A DNA stretch of 64,000 bases, from assembly GCF_021272185.1 (NCBI RefSeq), contig NZ_JAJSEC010000001.1:124001-188000 (forward strand), given 5' to 3'. A program made the translations under genes and the position numbers. The notes under the pieces were generated by a model. The model was not told the DNA's origin. It worked only from the letters and a program-made list of their open reading frames with translations, and searched no databases. This DNA comes from Roseivivax sp. GX 12232 (GTDB lineage Bacteria > Pseudomonadota > Alphaproteobacteria > Rhodobacterales > Rhodobacteraceae). Shown here in pieces: positions 49,007 through 57,833 of this stretch (position 1 is its first letter; every line of letters starts with the position of its first letter).

Positions 49007-49417
49007 ATGGACCCGCTCAAATCCATCACCGCCATCGCCGCCAGCGGCATGCGCGCCCAGGGCACCCGGATCAAGGTGGTCGCCGAGAACGTCGCCAACG
49101 CCGACACCCGCGGCACCACCCCCGGCGCCGATCCCTACCGCCGCAAGACCGTCTCCTTCTCCGAGATGGTCGACCGGCCGAGCGGCAGCTCCATGGTCGA
49201 GGTCTCCAACGTCGGCCGCGCCGAGGGCGACTTCAACATGGTGCACGACCCCTCGCATCCGGCCGCCGACGGCGACGGTTTCGTCAAGGTGCCCAACGTC
49301 AACACCTTCATCGAGATGGCCGACCTGCGCGAGGCCTCGCGCAGCTACGAGGCCAACATGAACATGTTCGAGGCCGGGCGGCGGATGCGCAACCGCGTGC
49401 TCGACCTGCTGAAGTGA
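49007..49417 (+). CDS. flgC: flagellar rod protein FlgC
   Basis: A 136-aa proximal rod subunit. The N-terminal ASGMRAQGTRIKVVAENVANADT and the C-terminal MADLREASRSYEANMNMFEAGRRM (helix pairing for rod assembly) are characteristic. Exported by the flagellar type III system. It is 15 bases after flgB. Confidence 0.95.
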   Translation: MDPLKSITAIAASGMRAQGTRIKVVAENVANADTRGTTPGADPYRRKTVSFSEMVDRPSGSSMVEVSNVGRAEGDFNMVHDPSHPAADGDGFVKVPNVNTFIEMADLREASRSYEANMNMFEAGRRMRNRVLDLLK

Positions 49418-49425
49418 GCTGAGCC

Positions 49426-49746
49426 ATGACCGACAGCATCTATTCCGCCAATGCCGCCCTCGGGGCCTACCGGTCGACCCAGACCATGCCCGCCGAGGCC
49501 GATGGCGGCGAGGCGGTCGCCGGCCACTCGGGGGATTTCGCGAGCCTGCTTTCCGAGGCCTCGACCTCGGCGATCGACCAGGTGCGCGAGGTCGAACAGG
49601 TCATGGCGGAGGGCCTCCTGGGCGAGCGCACCACCCAGGAGGTCGTGCAGGCCACGCTGGAGCTCGAACAGACGGTGAAGCTGACCGTCTCGATCCGCGA
49701 CAAGCTGGTGGAAGCCTACCAGGACATCATGCGGATGCCGATCTGA
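49426..49746 (+). CDS. fliE: flagellar hook-basal body complex protein FliE
   Basis: A 106-aa protein linking MS ring to rod. The family C-terminus TTQEVVQATLELEQTVKLTV followed by IRDKLVEAYQDIMRMPI is intact. It is 8 bases after flgC. Confidence 0.93.
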   Translation: MTDSIYSANAALGAYRSTQTMPAEADGGEAVAGHSGDFASLLSEASTSAIDQVREVEQVMAEGLLGERTTQEVVQATLELEQTVKLTVSIRDKLVEAYQDIMRMPI

Positions 49747-49758
49747 CCGGGGGGCAGG

Positions 49759-50028
49759 ATGACCGAGGCCGAGGTCTATGAATTCACGTCCGGGATGTTC
49801 ATGGCGGTGCTCATCGCCTCGACCCCGGTCCTGATCATCGCGCTGGTCACCGGCCTCGTGATCGCCTTCGTGCAGGCGCTGACACAGATCCAGGAAATGA
49901 CCCTGACCTTCGTGCCGAAGATCCTGGTGATCTTCGTGGCGCTGCTGGCGACGACGCCCTTCATCTACGCCACGCTCGAACGGCTTTCGACGCGGGGCTT
50001 CGACGCCATCGCGAGCGGCGGGCTGTGA
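49759..50028 (+). CDS. fliQ: flagellar export protein FliQ
   Basis: An 89-aa export-gate subunit with two membrane helices (about 16-40 and 52-75) joined by a LTQIQEMTLTFVPKI loop, the FliQ hallmark. Its stop overlaps the GTG of the next gene. Confidence 0.95.
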   Translation: MTEAEVYEFTSGMFMAVLIASTPVLIIALVTGLVIAFVQALTQIQEMTLTFVPKILVIFVALLATTPFIYATLERLSTRGFDAIASGGL

Positions 50029-50828
50029 GGGCCTCCGCCCCCTTCCTCGCGGCCTGCCTCCTGGCGCTTGCCCCCGCCCCACCCTTGCCCGCGGCGGGCT
50101 GGGGCGATTTCTACCGCTCGACCCGCCCTGCCCCGGCGCCCGCCGCCCCGCGCCGCGGCGCGAGCGGCCCGGCGGAAAGCCTGTGCGTCGCCGAGATCCT
50201 CGCCGCGCAGGATCGCTACGGCATCCCCGACAACATCCTTCTGGGGCTGGGCCTGCAGGAGGCCGGCACCACCCGCAACGGCGCGCTGACGGTCTGGCCC
50301 TATGCGGTCAACTCCGAAGGCCAGGGCCGGATCTTCCAGACCAAGGAGGCGGCCCTGCGCTTCGTCACCGCCGAGCGCGCGCGCGGCGCCCGGTCGATCG
50401 ACGTGGGCTGCATGCAGGTCAACCTGCGCTGGCACCCCGAGGCCTTCCCCTCGGTCGAGGCGGGCTTCGACCCGGCGCGCAACGTCGATTACGCGGCGCG
50501 CTTCCTGGTGCGGCTCTACCAGGAGACCGGCCACTGGCACCGGGCGCTCGGCAATTACCATTCACGCACGCCCGACAAGCACGACAGCTACACCCGCGCG
50601 GCACTGCGCAACATCGGCGTGGCCAACGAGCGCATCGCCGCCTTCCGGGCGCTGGCCCGGGGCCATGTGCCGGGCCGCACCCCGCCGCCCGAGGCCCGCC
50701 CCGCCCCCGAGGTGCCCCGCGGCGCGGCGCTCTGGTCGACCGGCGGCGAGGCCGGCGAGGCGCGCCACACGCCTTATGGCGTCTACCGGCTGGCGCCGAT
50801 CCTGCCGACGCTGACGCGGGGGGATTGA
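50025..50828 (+). CDS. transglycosylase SLT-domain protein, flagellar-locus muramidase (SltF-like)
   Basis: A 267-aa exported lytic transglycosylase. The signal peptide is residues 1 to about 24 (FLAACLLALAPAPPLPAAGW). The SLT domain (about 53-190) has the catalytic Glu79 in ILLGLGLQEAGT, RSIDVGCMQVNLRWH (the GxMQ motif) and ALGNYHSRTPDK. A Pro/Ala-rich tail follows. It would cut a gap in peptidoglycan for the growing rod, like SltF of R. sphaeroides. The start is GTG, overlapping the fliQ stop; the operon position inside the export genes supports a flagellar role. The SltF name is an analogy. Confidence 0.88.
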   Translation: MRASAPFLAACLLALAPAPPLPAAGWGDFYRSTRPAPAPAAPRRGASGPAESLCVAEILAAQDRYGIPDNILLGLGLQEAGTTRNGALTVWPYAVNSEGQGRIFQTKEAALRFVTAERARGARSIDVGCMQVNLRWHPEAFPSVEAGFDPARNVDYAARFLVRLYQETGHWHRALGNYHSRTPDKHDSYTRAALRNIGVANERIAAFRALARGHVPGRTPPPEARPAPEVPRGAALWSTGGEAGEARHTPYGVYRLAPILPTLTRGD

Positions 50829-50831
50829 GCC

Positions 50832-52928
50832 ATGGCCGACACCACCAGCCAGAGCCGCGCCGCAAGCGCCCTCGAACGCGGGCTCGCCAACCGCGACGTG
50901 GCCTTCGCCATCGGCATCACGCTGGTCCTGGCGGTGCTTTTCGTGCCGCTGCCGCCGATGCTGCTCGACTTCGGGCTGGCGGTCTCGCTCTCGCTTTCGG
51001 TCCTGATCCTGATGGTCGCGCTCTGGATCCGCAAGCCGCTGGAATTCAACGCCTTCCCGACGCTTCTGCTGGTCGTGACCATGCTGCGGCTGTCGCTGAA
51101 CGTGGCCTCGACCCGGCTGATCCTGTCCGAGGGGCACACCGGCGCGGGCGCCGCCGGCGGGGTGATCGAGGGCTTCTCGCGCTTCATCGTCGCGGGCTCC
51201 TACGCCATCGGGATCGTGATCTTCACCATCCTCGTGGTGATCAACTTCATCGTCATCACCAAGGGCTCGACCCGGATCGCCGAGGTCTCGGCGCGCTTCT
51301 CGCTCGACGCCATGCCGGGCAAGCAGATGGCCATCGACGCCGACCTCGGCGCCGGTCTGATCGACGAGAAGGAAGCGCAAGAACGCCGCCGCAAGCTCGA
51401 GGACGAAAGCAGCTTCTTCGGCGCCATGGACGGTGCCTCCAAGTTCGTGCGCGGCGACGCGGTGGCGGGCATCATCATCACGCTGATCAACGTGATCGGC
51501 GGCATCCTGATCGGCATCCTGCAGCACGGCATGTCGATCGGGGCGGCGGCCAATGCCTATACCACGCTGACCATCGGCGACGGGCTGGTGACCCAGATCC
51601 CGGCGCTGATCGTCTCCATGGCCGCGGGCCTGATCGTGACCAAGGGCGGCACCGTCGGCGCGGCCAACGAGGTGGTCCTGTCGCAGCTCGGCCGCTTCCC
51701 CAAGGCGCTGATGATGGCCGCCGCGCTGCTTCTCCTGATGGGCCTCCTGCCCGGCTTCCCGATCCCGATCTTCGCGCTTCTGGCCGCCGGCATGGCGACC
51801 CTCGGCGTGGTCATGCAGCGTAACGCCCAGGCCGCCGAGCGCCGCGCCGCCGAGGAGGCCCGCCGCGCCAAGGTGGCCCAGCCCGAGACCGAGGAGGACA
51901 GCCTCAAGGAGACCATGAAGCTCGACGCGCTCTGCCTCGAGCTCGGCCAGGCGCTGGTGCCGCTTTCCGACACCGGCGAGGCGGCGCTGCCCGGCAAGAT
52001 CAAGAGCCTGCGCGCCTTCTTCGCCCGCGACTACGGCTTCGTCCTGCCGACGGTGCGGATCCGCGACGACGCGAGCCTGCCGCTCAACGACTACCGGATC
52101 CTGGTGCATGGCGTCTCGGCGGTGCGCGGCGAGGTGCGCCCCACGGGCCGCATGGTGCTGACCCCGGAGGGCCCGCCGACCCATATCCTGGGCACCCCCG
52201 CCAAGGACCCCGCCTTCGGGCTCGACGCGCTCTGGGTCGACATGGAGAACGCCCGCCGCGCCGAGGAGATGGGCCTGACCGTGGTCGACCCCGAAAGCGT
52301 GCTGACCACCCATCTGACCGAGGTCGTGAAGGAGCATATGCCCGACCTCCTGACCTTCGCCGACACCAAGGAGGCGGTGGAGCGGCTCGACCGCGACTAC
52401 CAGAAGCTGATCACCGACCTCTCGGTGCCGAGCCCGGTGATCATGCTGCAGCGGGTGTTGCAGAGCCTCCTTTCCGAGCGGGTCTCGATCCGCAACCTGC
52501 CGCTGATCGCCGAGGCCATGGCCGAGGCCTGCCGCTCGAGCCAGAACGAGCGCAAGATCGTCGAGCACGTGCGCCAGCGGCTCTCCAAGCAGATCTGCGC
52601 CGGGCTGACCGACGCCGAGGGCTACGTGCCGGTCATCGCGCTTGGCCCGAGCTGGGAGCGCGAGCTGATCGAGGCGCTCTCGACCCGCGGCGACGAGACC
52701 AGCTTCACCATGTCGCCGAAGCGCGTGCAGGACTTCGTGCTCGACGCCCGCCGCGAGATCCAGACCCACGCCCAGTCGAACAAATGGCCGGCGATCCTGG
52801 TCGCCGCCGAAGTGCGCGGCTACGTCCGCTCGATGCTCGACCGGGTCAGCCCGGGCACGCCGATCCTGTCGCATGCCGAGATCCACCGGAAGGTCTCGCT
52901 GCGCACGGTCGGGCAGATCGGGGGCTAG
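50832..52928 (+). CDS. flhA: flagellar biosynthesis protein FlhA
   Basis: A 698-aa core component of the export gate. Seven to eight membrane helices (about 25-320) include PLPPMLLDFGLAVSLSLSVL and the FHIPEP-family signature NAFPTLLLVVTMLRLSLNVA. The cytoplasmic ring-forming domain follows (about 355-698; VRIRDDASLPLNDYRI near 410). Start 3 bases after the muramidase stop. Normal length. Confidence 0.97.
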   Translation: MADTTSQSRAASALERGLANRDVAFAIGITLVLAVLFVPLPPMLLDFGLAVSLSLSVLILMVALWIRKPLEFNAFPTLLLVVTMLRLSLNVASTRLILSEGHTGAGAAGGVIEGFSRFIVAGSYAIGIVIFTILVVINFIVITKGSTRIAEVSARFSLDAMPGKQMAIDADLGAGLIDEKEAQERRRKLEDESSFFGAMDGASKFVRGDAVAGIIITLINVIGGILIGILQHGMSIGAAANAYTTLTIGDGLVTQIPALIVSMAAGLIVTKGGTVGAANEVVLSQLGRFPKALMMAAALLLLMGLLPGFPIPIFALLAAGMATLGVVMQRNAQAAERRAAEEARRAKVAQPETEEDSLKETMKLDALCLELGQALVPLSDTGEAALPGKIKSLRAFFARDYGFVLPTVRIRDDASLPLNDYRILVHGVSAVRGEVRPTGRMVLTPEGPPTHILGTPAKDPAFGLDALWVDMENARRAEEMGLTVVDPESVLTTHLTEVVKEHMPDLLTFADTKEAVERLDRDYQKLITDLSVPSPVIMLQRVLQSLLSERVSIRNLPLIAEAMAEACRSSQNERKIVEHVRQRLSKQICAGLTDAEGYVPVIALGPSWERELIEALSTRGDETSFTMSPKRVQDFVLDARREIQTHAQSNKWPAILVAAEVRGYVRSMLDRVSPGTPILSHAEIHRKVSLRTVGQIGG

Positions 52929-52933
52929 GCCCC

Positions 52934-53689
52934 ATGGAGCTCTCCACCTTCCTCACCTCGCAGATCCTCGGCAGTTTCGCGGTCTTCGCGCGGATCGGCG
53001 GGATCTTCCTCTTCATGCCGGGCTTCGGCGAAAGCGCGATCCCGGTGCGCCACCGGCTGGCGCTGGCGCTGGTCCTCTCGATCGCTCTGGCCCCCGCCCT
53101 GCCGGTGGGCCCGCTCGACATCGCCGCCCCCGGGGCGCTCCTGCCGGTCTTGGCGCTGGAGCTGACGCTGGGCCTCTGGTTCGGGCTGACCGGCCGCATC
53201 GTGATGAGCGCGCTCGATTTCGCGGGCTACCAGATCGGCATGATCTCGGGGCTCGCCAACGCGCTTTCGCCCAATGTCGGCGCCTTCGAGGGCGCGACGC
53301 TCCTGGCCTCGGCCCTGATGCTGGCGGGCACGGCACTGATCTTCGCCATCGACCTGCATCACGTCATCATCGGCGCCATGGTGATGTCCTACGAGGTCTT
53401 CCCCCTCGGCCGGCTGATGCCCGGCGACATGGCCGAACAGATGATCGGCGCGGCCAAGGCCAGCTTCTACGTGGGCCTCTCGGTCGTGGCCCCCTTCTAC
53501 GTGCTCTCGGTGGTGCTGCAGGTGGGCCTGGGGCTCGCCAACCGGCTGATGCCGACGCTGCCGGTGTTCTTCGTGGGCATGCCGGTGCTCCTGGGCGCGG
53601 GCCTCCTGGTCACCGCGGTCGCGGTGCCCTCGCTGCTCTCGGGCGTGGTCGGCGCGCTGGCCGACTGGCTCGGCATGCTCAGGTTCTGA
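52934..53689 (+). CDS. fliR: flagellar biosynthesis protein FliR
   Basis: A 251-aa export-gate membrane protein with six helices. FARIGGIFLFMPGFGESAIPVRHR and DFAGYQIGMISGLANALSP are family signatures. It begins 5 bases after flhA. Confidence 0.96.
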   Translation: MELSTFLTSQILGSFAVFARIGGIFLFMPGFGESAIPVRHRLALALVLSIALAPALPVGPLDIAAPGALLPVLALELTLGLWFGLTGRIVMSALDFAGYQIGMISGLANALSPNVGAFEGATLLASALMLAGTALIFAIDLHHVIIGAMVMSYEVFPLGRLMPGDMAEQMIGAAKASFYVGLSVVAPFYVLSVVLQVGLGLANRLMPTLPVFFVGMPVLLGAGLLVTAVAVPSLLSGVVGALADWLGMLRF

Positions 53690-53699
53690 AGGGGCGGGG

Positions 53700-54824
53700 A
53701 TGGCCGAGAACACCGAGGACCGCGACAGCCGCACCGAGGAGCCGACAGAGCGAAAACTCGCCAAGGCCCGCGAGAAAGGCGATGTGCCGAGCTCCAAGGA
53801 GCCCGGCAACATGATGGTGGCGCTCTCGCTCTTCGTGCTGGCGGTGCTGATCCTGCCGCTGACCGGCCCGCAGCTGACCGCGACGCTGACCAAGATCCTC
53901 TCGCTCGCGGGCACGGTGGAGGTCGGCGGCAGCGCCGCGGGTCTGCGCGACGTCGGCGCGCTCACCAGCCGGCTCTTCTGGGCGGCGGCGGTGACGCTGG
54001 TGCCGGTCTTCGGCACGATGATGGCGCTGGCGGTCTTCGCGGTGCTGATCCAGGGCGAGGTGGTGGTCTCGGCCGAGCGCATCCGCCCGAAGCTCTCGAA
54101 GATCTCGCCCGCCGAGGGGCTGAAGCGGCTCTTCTCCAAGGACACGCTCGTCGAGTTCGGCAAGAACCTCGCCAAGATCGGCGCGGTGGCGATGATCGGC
54201 CTCTTCGTGACCCAGGGCGCGGTAACGCGGATCTGGCAGGGCACCGGCTTCTCCCCCGAGGCGCTGCCGCCGCTCCTGTTGCGCGAGACCGCGAAGGTCT
54301 TTCTCTGGACCTCGGCGCTCCTGGTGCCGCTGGCGATCCTCGACATCATCTGGAAGCGCTTCCAGTGGCGCGAGAAGCAGCGCATGACCATCAAGGAACT
54401 GCGCGACGAGATGAAGGAAAGCGAGGGCGACCCGATGATCAGGCGCCGCCGCGAAGAGCTGCGCCGCAAGCGGCTACGCCAGCAGATCGCCACCACCGTG
54501 CCCGAGGCGACGGTGGTGCTGACCAACCCCACGCATTTCGCCGTGGCGCTGCGCTACGAACAGGGCCGCGACGCCGCCCCGGTCTGCGTGGCCAAGGGCG
54601 CCGACCTGATGGCCGCGCAGATCCGCAAGCTCGCGCATGAACACGGGGTGCCGGTCCTCGAGAACAAGCCCCTGACCCGCGCGCTCTACGAGGTGGTCGA
54701 GGTCGACGCCCAGATCCCCGGCGACCACTGGCGCGCCGTGGCCGAGATCATCCGCTACGTATTGGAGCTGAAGAAGAACGCCCGCCGCGCCCCGCCGCCC
54801 GGCACCACCCCGCGCGAGGATTGA
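53700..54824 (+). CDS. flhB: flagellar biosynthesis protein FlhB
   Basis: A 374-aa export switch protein. The N-terminal RTEEPTERKLAKAREKGDVP is typical, followed by four membrane helices and a cytoplasmic domain with the self-cleaving NPTH at residues 276-279. The C-terminal AEIIRYVLELKKN is followed by a short basic/Pro tail. It is last in the flgB operon. Confidence 0.97.
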   Translation: MAENTEDRDSRTEEPTERKLAKAREKGDVPSSKEPGNMMVALSLFVLAVLILPLTGPQLTATLTKILSLAGTVEVGGSAAGLRDVGALTSRLFWAAAVTLVPVFGTMMALAVFAVLIQGEVVVSAERIRPKLSKISPAEGLKRLFSKDTLVEFGKNLAKIGAVAMIGLFVTQGAVTRIWQGTGFSPEALPPLLLRETAKVFLWTSALLVPLAILDIIWKRFQWREKQRMTIKELRDEMKESEGDPMIRRRREELRRKRLRQQIATTVPEATVVLTNPTHFAVALRYEQGRDAAPVCVAKGADLMAAQIRKLAHEHGVPVLENKPLTRALYEVVEVDAQIPGDHWRAVAEIIRYVLELKKNARRAPPPGTTPRED

Positions 54825-55245
54825 GGGGCGCTGGGGGCTGCGGGCGCTGGCGCGCCGGGCTCCCGTTGCCGGGTACAACGCGGCGCGCCTCCTACCCTGG
54901 CAATCGAGTGCCCCGGGGCCGCGTGCTGAAAGACAGTTGCCCCGCACCGCCGCCAAACAGTCTGCCAGCCGGGCGACGCGCCAACTCCGCTCCCCCCAGC
55001 CAAGCCCAAACCACTCGCGGAAGAGCGCGCGCCACCTCAGCCCCAATCACGCCCGCACAGCCCCCCAACACCCCAACCCACAAGCAAAACCGCCCAACCA
55101 AGCGCCTCTTCCTTGCGCATGACCGGGCTGAAAATACCTCCGGGGGTGAATGCGGGCCGCAAGGCCCGCAGAGGGGGCAGAGCCCCCTGCCCGGGTCCGG
55201 GGCGCCGCAGGCGGCCCGGACCCCAACAAAAAACCTACAAAAAGA
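54825..55245. other. convergent gap between flhB and motE-like gene
   Basis: 421 bases without a gene. C-rich, A-rich sequence up to about 55120, then the three-hairpin repeat at 55120-55226. Confidence 0.7.
55120..55226 (-). repeat. three-hairpin intergenic repeat
   Basis: Three consecutive stem-loops: TGCGGGCC-GCAA-GGCCCGCA (55151-55170), AGGGGGC-AGA-GCCCCCT (55172-55188) and GGGTCCGGG...CCCGGACCC (55193-55223). It is unlike the four-copy family. Similar GGGGGCAGAGCCCCC elements are, from memory, common in Rhodobacterales genomes. The minus strand ends in GGAGGTATTTT. It sits between convergent genes. Confidence 0.75.
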
Positions 55246-55896
55246 TCACTTCAGCCGGATCCCGGTCAGATCCTGATCCCCCGGCAGCTGCGCGCGTTCG
55301 AGCAGGATCTTCGAGATCGCCCGCGCCCGGACCGGGCTCAGCCCGGCCATGACCGGGGCCGCGTCGCGTTCTCGCATGGCGCCCAGGACCATGACGGTCA
55401 CCTCCAGGTCCATGTCGTCCATGATCCGCGCCGCGTCGTCGGGTTTCATCGCGGAATAAAGCGAGACCAGCCGGTCGACGTCCTCGGTGTGGCGCGCCTC
55501 GGCGCGTTCGAGCAGGCCCGAGAGCTCGCTGCGCAGGGTCTCGAGCCGCGCGCTGCGCAGCTCCATGTCCTCGACCGCGAGCGCGACCTCGGAGGCGCGG
55601 GCCTCGAGCCGGTCCTTCTCGGCGCGCAGCAGCGCCCGCTCCTCCTTGATGGTGTCGAGCAGCACCTCGGGCATCTCGCAGCCCTCCGCGAGGATGCGGT
55701 CGGCGGCGCTGCCGACCTCCATCTCCGCGGGCGCGGCGTCAGGGGCGGTCTCGGCGGCCTCGGCGGCGCTCACGAAGCCGCGCGGGCGCTCTTCGGAGGC
55801 GGGCGGCGGGGCGGCGGGAAAGGCCAAGACGCCGAGGCGCAGGACCGCCGCGGTGCCGAGCACCGCGAGCAGCCATTGGGTGCGGCTGAGGGTCAT
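55246..55896 (-). CDS. MotE-like flagellar motility protein (MgtE N-terminal-type domain)
   Basis: A 216-aa protein: an N-terminal helix (residues about 7-27, WLLAVLGTAAVLRLGVLAF), a linker, a coiled coil (about 78-135, rich in E/R/L), and a C-terminal domain LYSAMKPDDAARIMDDMDLE followed by VTVMVLGAMRERDAAPVMAG, which is the MgtE intracellular N-domain. In Sinorhizobium MotE is a periplasmic chaperone for MotC. The same architecture and flagellar setting make this the best name. It is last in the fliL-fliM-orf-motE operon, with ATGA overlap upstream. Confidence 0.8.
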   Translation of the reverse strand: MTLSRTQWLLAVLGTAAVLRLGVLAFPAAPPPASEERPRGFVSAAEAAETAPDAAPAEMEVGSAADRILAEGCEMPEVLLDTIKEERALLRAEKDRLEARASEVALAVEDMELRSARLETLRSELSGLLERAEARHTEDVDRLVSLYSAMKPDDAARIMDDMDLEVTVMVLGAMRERDAAPVMAGLSPVRARAISKILLERAQLPGDQDLTGIRLK

Positions 55897-56285
55897 GCCT
55901 CGCGGCTCCTTGCGGTCTCGAAGAAGGAGCGCACCAGCGCGGACTTGCCGTCGATCTGGGCGACGCCATTGGCCCCGGCGGGGGCGGGCTCGGGCTCCGA
56001 GCGGCGCGAGCGGAAGGTGAAGGGCGAGGAACTCGCCGGCTTCTCCACCCGGGGCTCGGCGCGGTCACGCTCGCGCCCGAGGCTCGGATGCGGCCCGGCG
56101 GCGGAGCGCAGCTTGACCACCGTGTCCTCGGAGCGGTCGACGGCGATGGAATAGTCGTCGATGGCGGGTCTGAGCTCGGCCAGCACCCGGGTCAGCCGCC
56201 GCACGCGGCGGTCGAGCACCACGCCGAAGCCGATGGCGACGACCAGGAGCACGCCGATGGCGATATCGATGAATTGACCGATCAT
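55893..56285 (-). CDS. flagellar-locus membrane protein, DUF6468-like
   Basis: A 130-aa protein with one N-terminal membrane helix (IDIAIGVLLVVAIGFGVVLD, residues 6-25), a conserved short cytoplasmic helix (RRVRRLTRVLAELRPAIDDY) and a long, charged, probably disordered tail. This looks like the DUF6468 family, seen in alphaproteobacterial flagellar clusters between fliM and motE-like genes. No function is known to me. Both ends overlap neighbours by ATGA. Confidence 0.7.
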   Translation of the reverse strand: MIGQFIDIAIGVLLVVAIGFGVVLDRRVRRLTRVLAELRPAIDDYSIAVDRSEDTVVKLRSAAGPHPSLGRERDRAEPRVEKPASSSPFTFRSRRSEPEPAPAGANGVAQIDGKSALVRSFFETARSREA

Positions 56286-57202
56286 GGGATGAACCCCTCC
56301 TCTTCGAAAGTCGTGCGGCTGATGCGCACCGCGGCCGCGCCCGAGCGCCGCCGCCCCATCGAGCCATGGGCGACCACCTGGCCGCTGGTGGCCAGCGCCA
56401 CCTCGTCCTCGGGCCCGACGCCGAGGTCGATCACCGTGCCCGGCTTCCAGCCGAGCGCCTCGATCAGCGGCACGCGCAGCTGCCGCAGGATCGCGTGCAG
56501 TTCCACACTGGTGCCGGAGACCGCGGTCTCCATGCCGTGTTCCCAGGCCACGTCGTGGCCGATGGATTCCCCCATGAAAAGCTCCGAGAGCTTGGCCCGG
56601 GTCTCGTCCAGCGCGATATGCGGGATCACCAGCACCAGGCCGCCGCCGCGGCCCTCGAGGTCGATGGTGCAGGCAAAACGCGTGGCGGGACTGGTGGAGG
56701 CCGCGACCATGGCCGACTGCGGGCTGGTCTCGAAATGGCTGAGCTTGAACTTCACCGCCTCGACCGGGGCGAAGGCCTGTTCGAACTCGCGCAGCACGGT
56801 GTCGGTGATCTGCTGGGCGAGCCGCTTCTCGATCGAGGTGAAGCTGCGCGGCGTCCAGTCCGAAGGCGCCGCCGTCCGCCCGCCGAGCAGGATTTCCAGG
56901 AGCGAGAACAGGAGCTTCGGCTCCAGCGCCAGGACAAAGCGGCTGTCCCAGGGATGGGCGTCGCAGATCGCGGTCAGCCAGCTCGGGTCGATGCCGTTCA
57001 GCGCCGGCCCCATGTTGAGGTAGCGCACATCCTCGAAGGTCGGCTCGGCCTGCACGCCCGAGAAGCTGCGCAGGGCCCCCGAGAGTCCCTGCAGGAGCCG
57101 CTCGAAGATCTTCTCGAGCATCGGCAGGCGCTCGACGTTCTCGACCGAGGCGCGGATGATCTCTTCCTCGAGGTATTCGCGGGTCTGGGTGGCGTCGGTC
57201 AT
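56282..57202 (-). CDS. fliM: flagellar motor switch protein FliM
   Basis: A 306-aa C-ring protein. The middle CheC-like domain (about 40-200) and C-terminal FliN-like domain (about 230-290; VPLIEALGWKPGTVIDLGVG) are recognisable. The first residues read MTDATQTREYLEEEIIRASV, with no EIDALL-type motif, which in enteric FliM binds phospho-CheY. So either the motif is replaced or another surface receives CheY. ATGA overlaps with fliL and the next gene show a tightly coupled operon. Confidence 0.9.
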   Translation of the reverse strand: MTDATQTREYLEEEIIRASVENVERLPMLEKIFERLLQGLSGALRSFSGVQAEPTFEDVRYLNMGPALNGIDPSWLTAICDAHPWDSRFVLALEPKLLFSLLEILLGGRTAAPSDWTPRSFTSIEKRLAQQITDTVLREFEQAFAPVEAVKFKLSHFETSPQSAMVAASTSPATRFACTIDLEGRGGGLVLVIPHIALDETRAKLSELFMGESIGHDVAWEHGMETAVSGTSVELHAILRQLRVPLIEALGWKPGTVIDLGVGPEDEVALATSGQVVAHGSMGRRRSGAAAVRISRTTFEEEGFIP

Positions 57203-57756
57203 TGGATCACCAGGTCGGAAAGCAGCACTTCGCGGGGCGCCTCGCTGTCGGTGACCTCGCGGGCGCGGCGCAGGATCTCGGTCTTCAGGAGCGCCAGCCC
57301 GGCGCTGCCTTGCAGGTCGTCCTCGGTCAGGTGGCGCAGGAAGTCCTGCACGCTGTCGCGCAGGTAGGGCTCACGGTCGGCGACCCGCTCGGCGCCTTCG
57401 GCCTCGGGGTCGACGGCCAGCGCGACGTTGAGCTTCAGGAAGCGCGAGGTGCGCCGCCCGGTGGCGGTGATCGCGGTGATGTTCACGATCATCTCGTCGA
57501 GCGGCATGACCTCGACCAGCGCCTGTTTGGCCTTGCGCGCGGCGATGTCCTCGGGCGAGCCGGGCTCGGGCGGGGTGGCCTCTTCCTCGGCGGCCTCGCC
57601 GCCGGTCAGCAGCGCCATGACCCGGTCGGGCCCCAGAGCCAGCACCGCGCCGCCCGCCCCGGCCAGCGCAAAGAGCAGCACGCCCAGCACCGCAAAGAGC
57701 GCGAGACGCTTCTTCCGCTTGGGTGGCTGATCTGAGGAGCTGTCGCTCTCCGCCAT
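57199..57756 (-). CDS. fliL: flagellar basal body-associated protein FliL
   Basis: A 185-aa bitopic protein: a Lys/Arg-rich cytoplasmic start, one helix (about 22-45, LALFAVLGVLLFALAGAGGA) and a periplasmic domain with RFLKLNVALAVDPEAEG and DSVQDFLRHLTEDDLQG, typical of FliL. It supports stator function. ATG 57756 is used; a TTG 12 bases earlier is unlikely. First gene of its operon, divergent from fliF, with a CtrA box between. Confidence 0.92.
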   Translation of the reverse strand: MAESDSSSDQPPKRKKRLALFAVLGVLLFALAGAGGAVLALGPDRVMALLTGGEAAEEEATPPEPGSPEDIAARKAKQALVEVMPLDEMIVNITAITATGRRTSRFLKLNVALAVDPEAEGAERVADREPYLRDSVQDFLRHLTEDDLQGSAGLALLKTEILRRAREVTDSEAPREVLLSDLVIQ

Positions 57757-57833
57757 GGGTCGCCTCAATCTATTCTTGGCTATTCTTGAACAAAATTGGA
57801 TTGACCTTCAAGATTAAAGATGCACAGATACGA

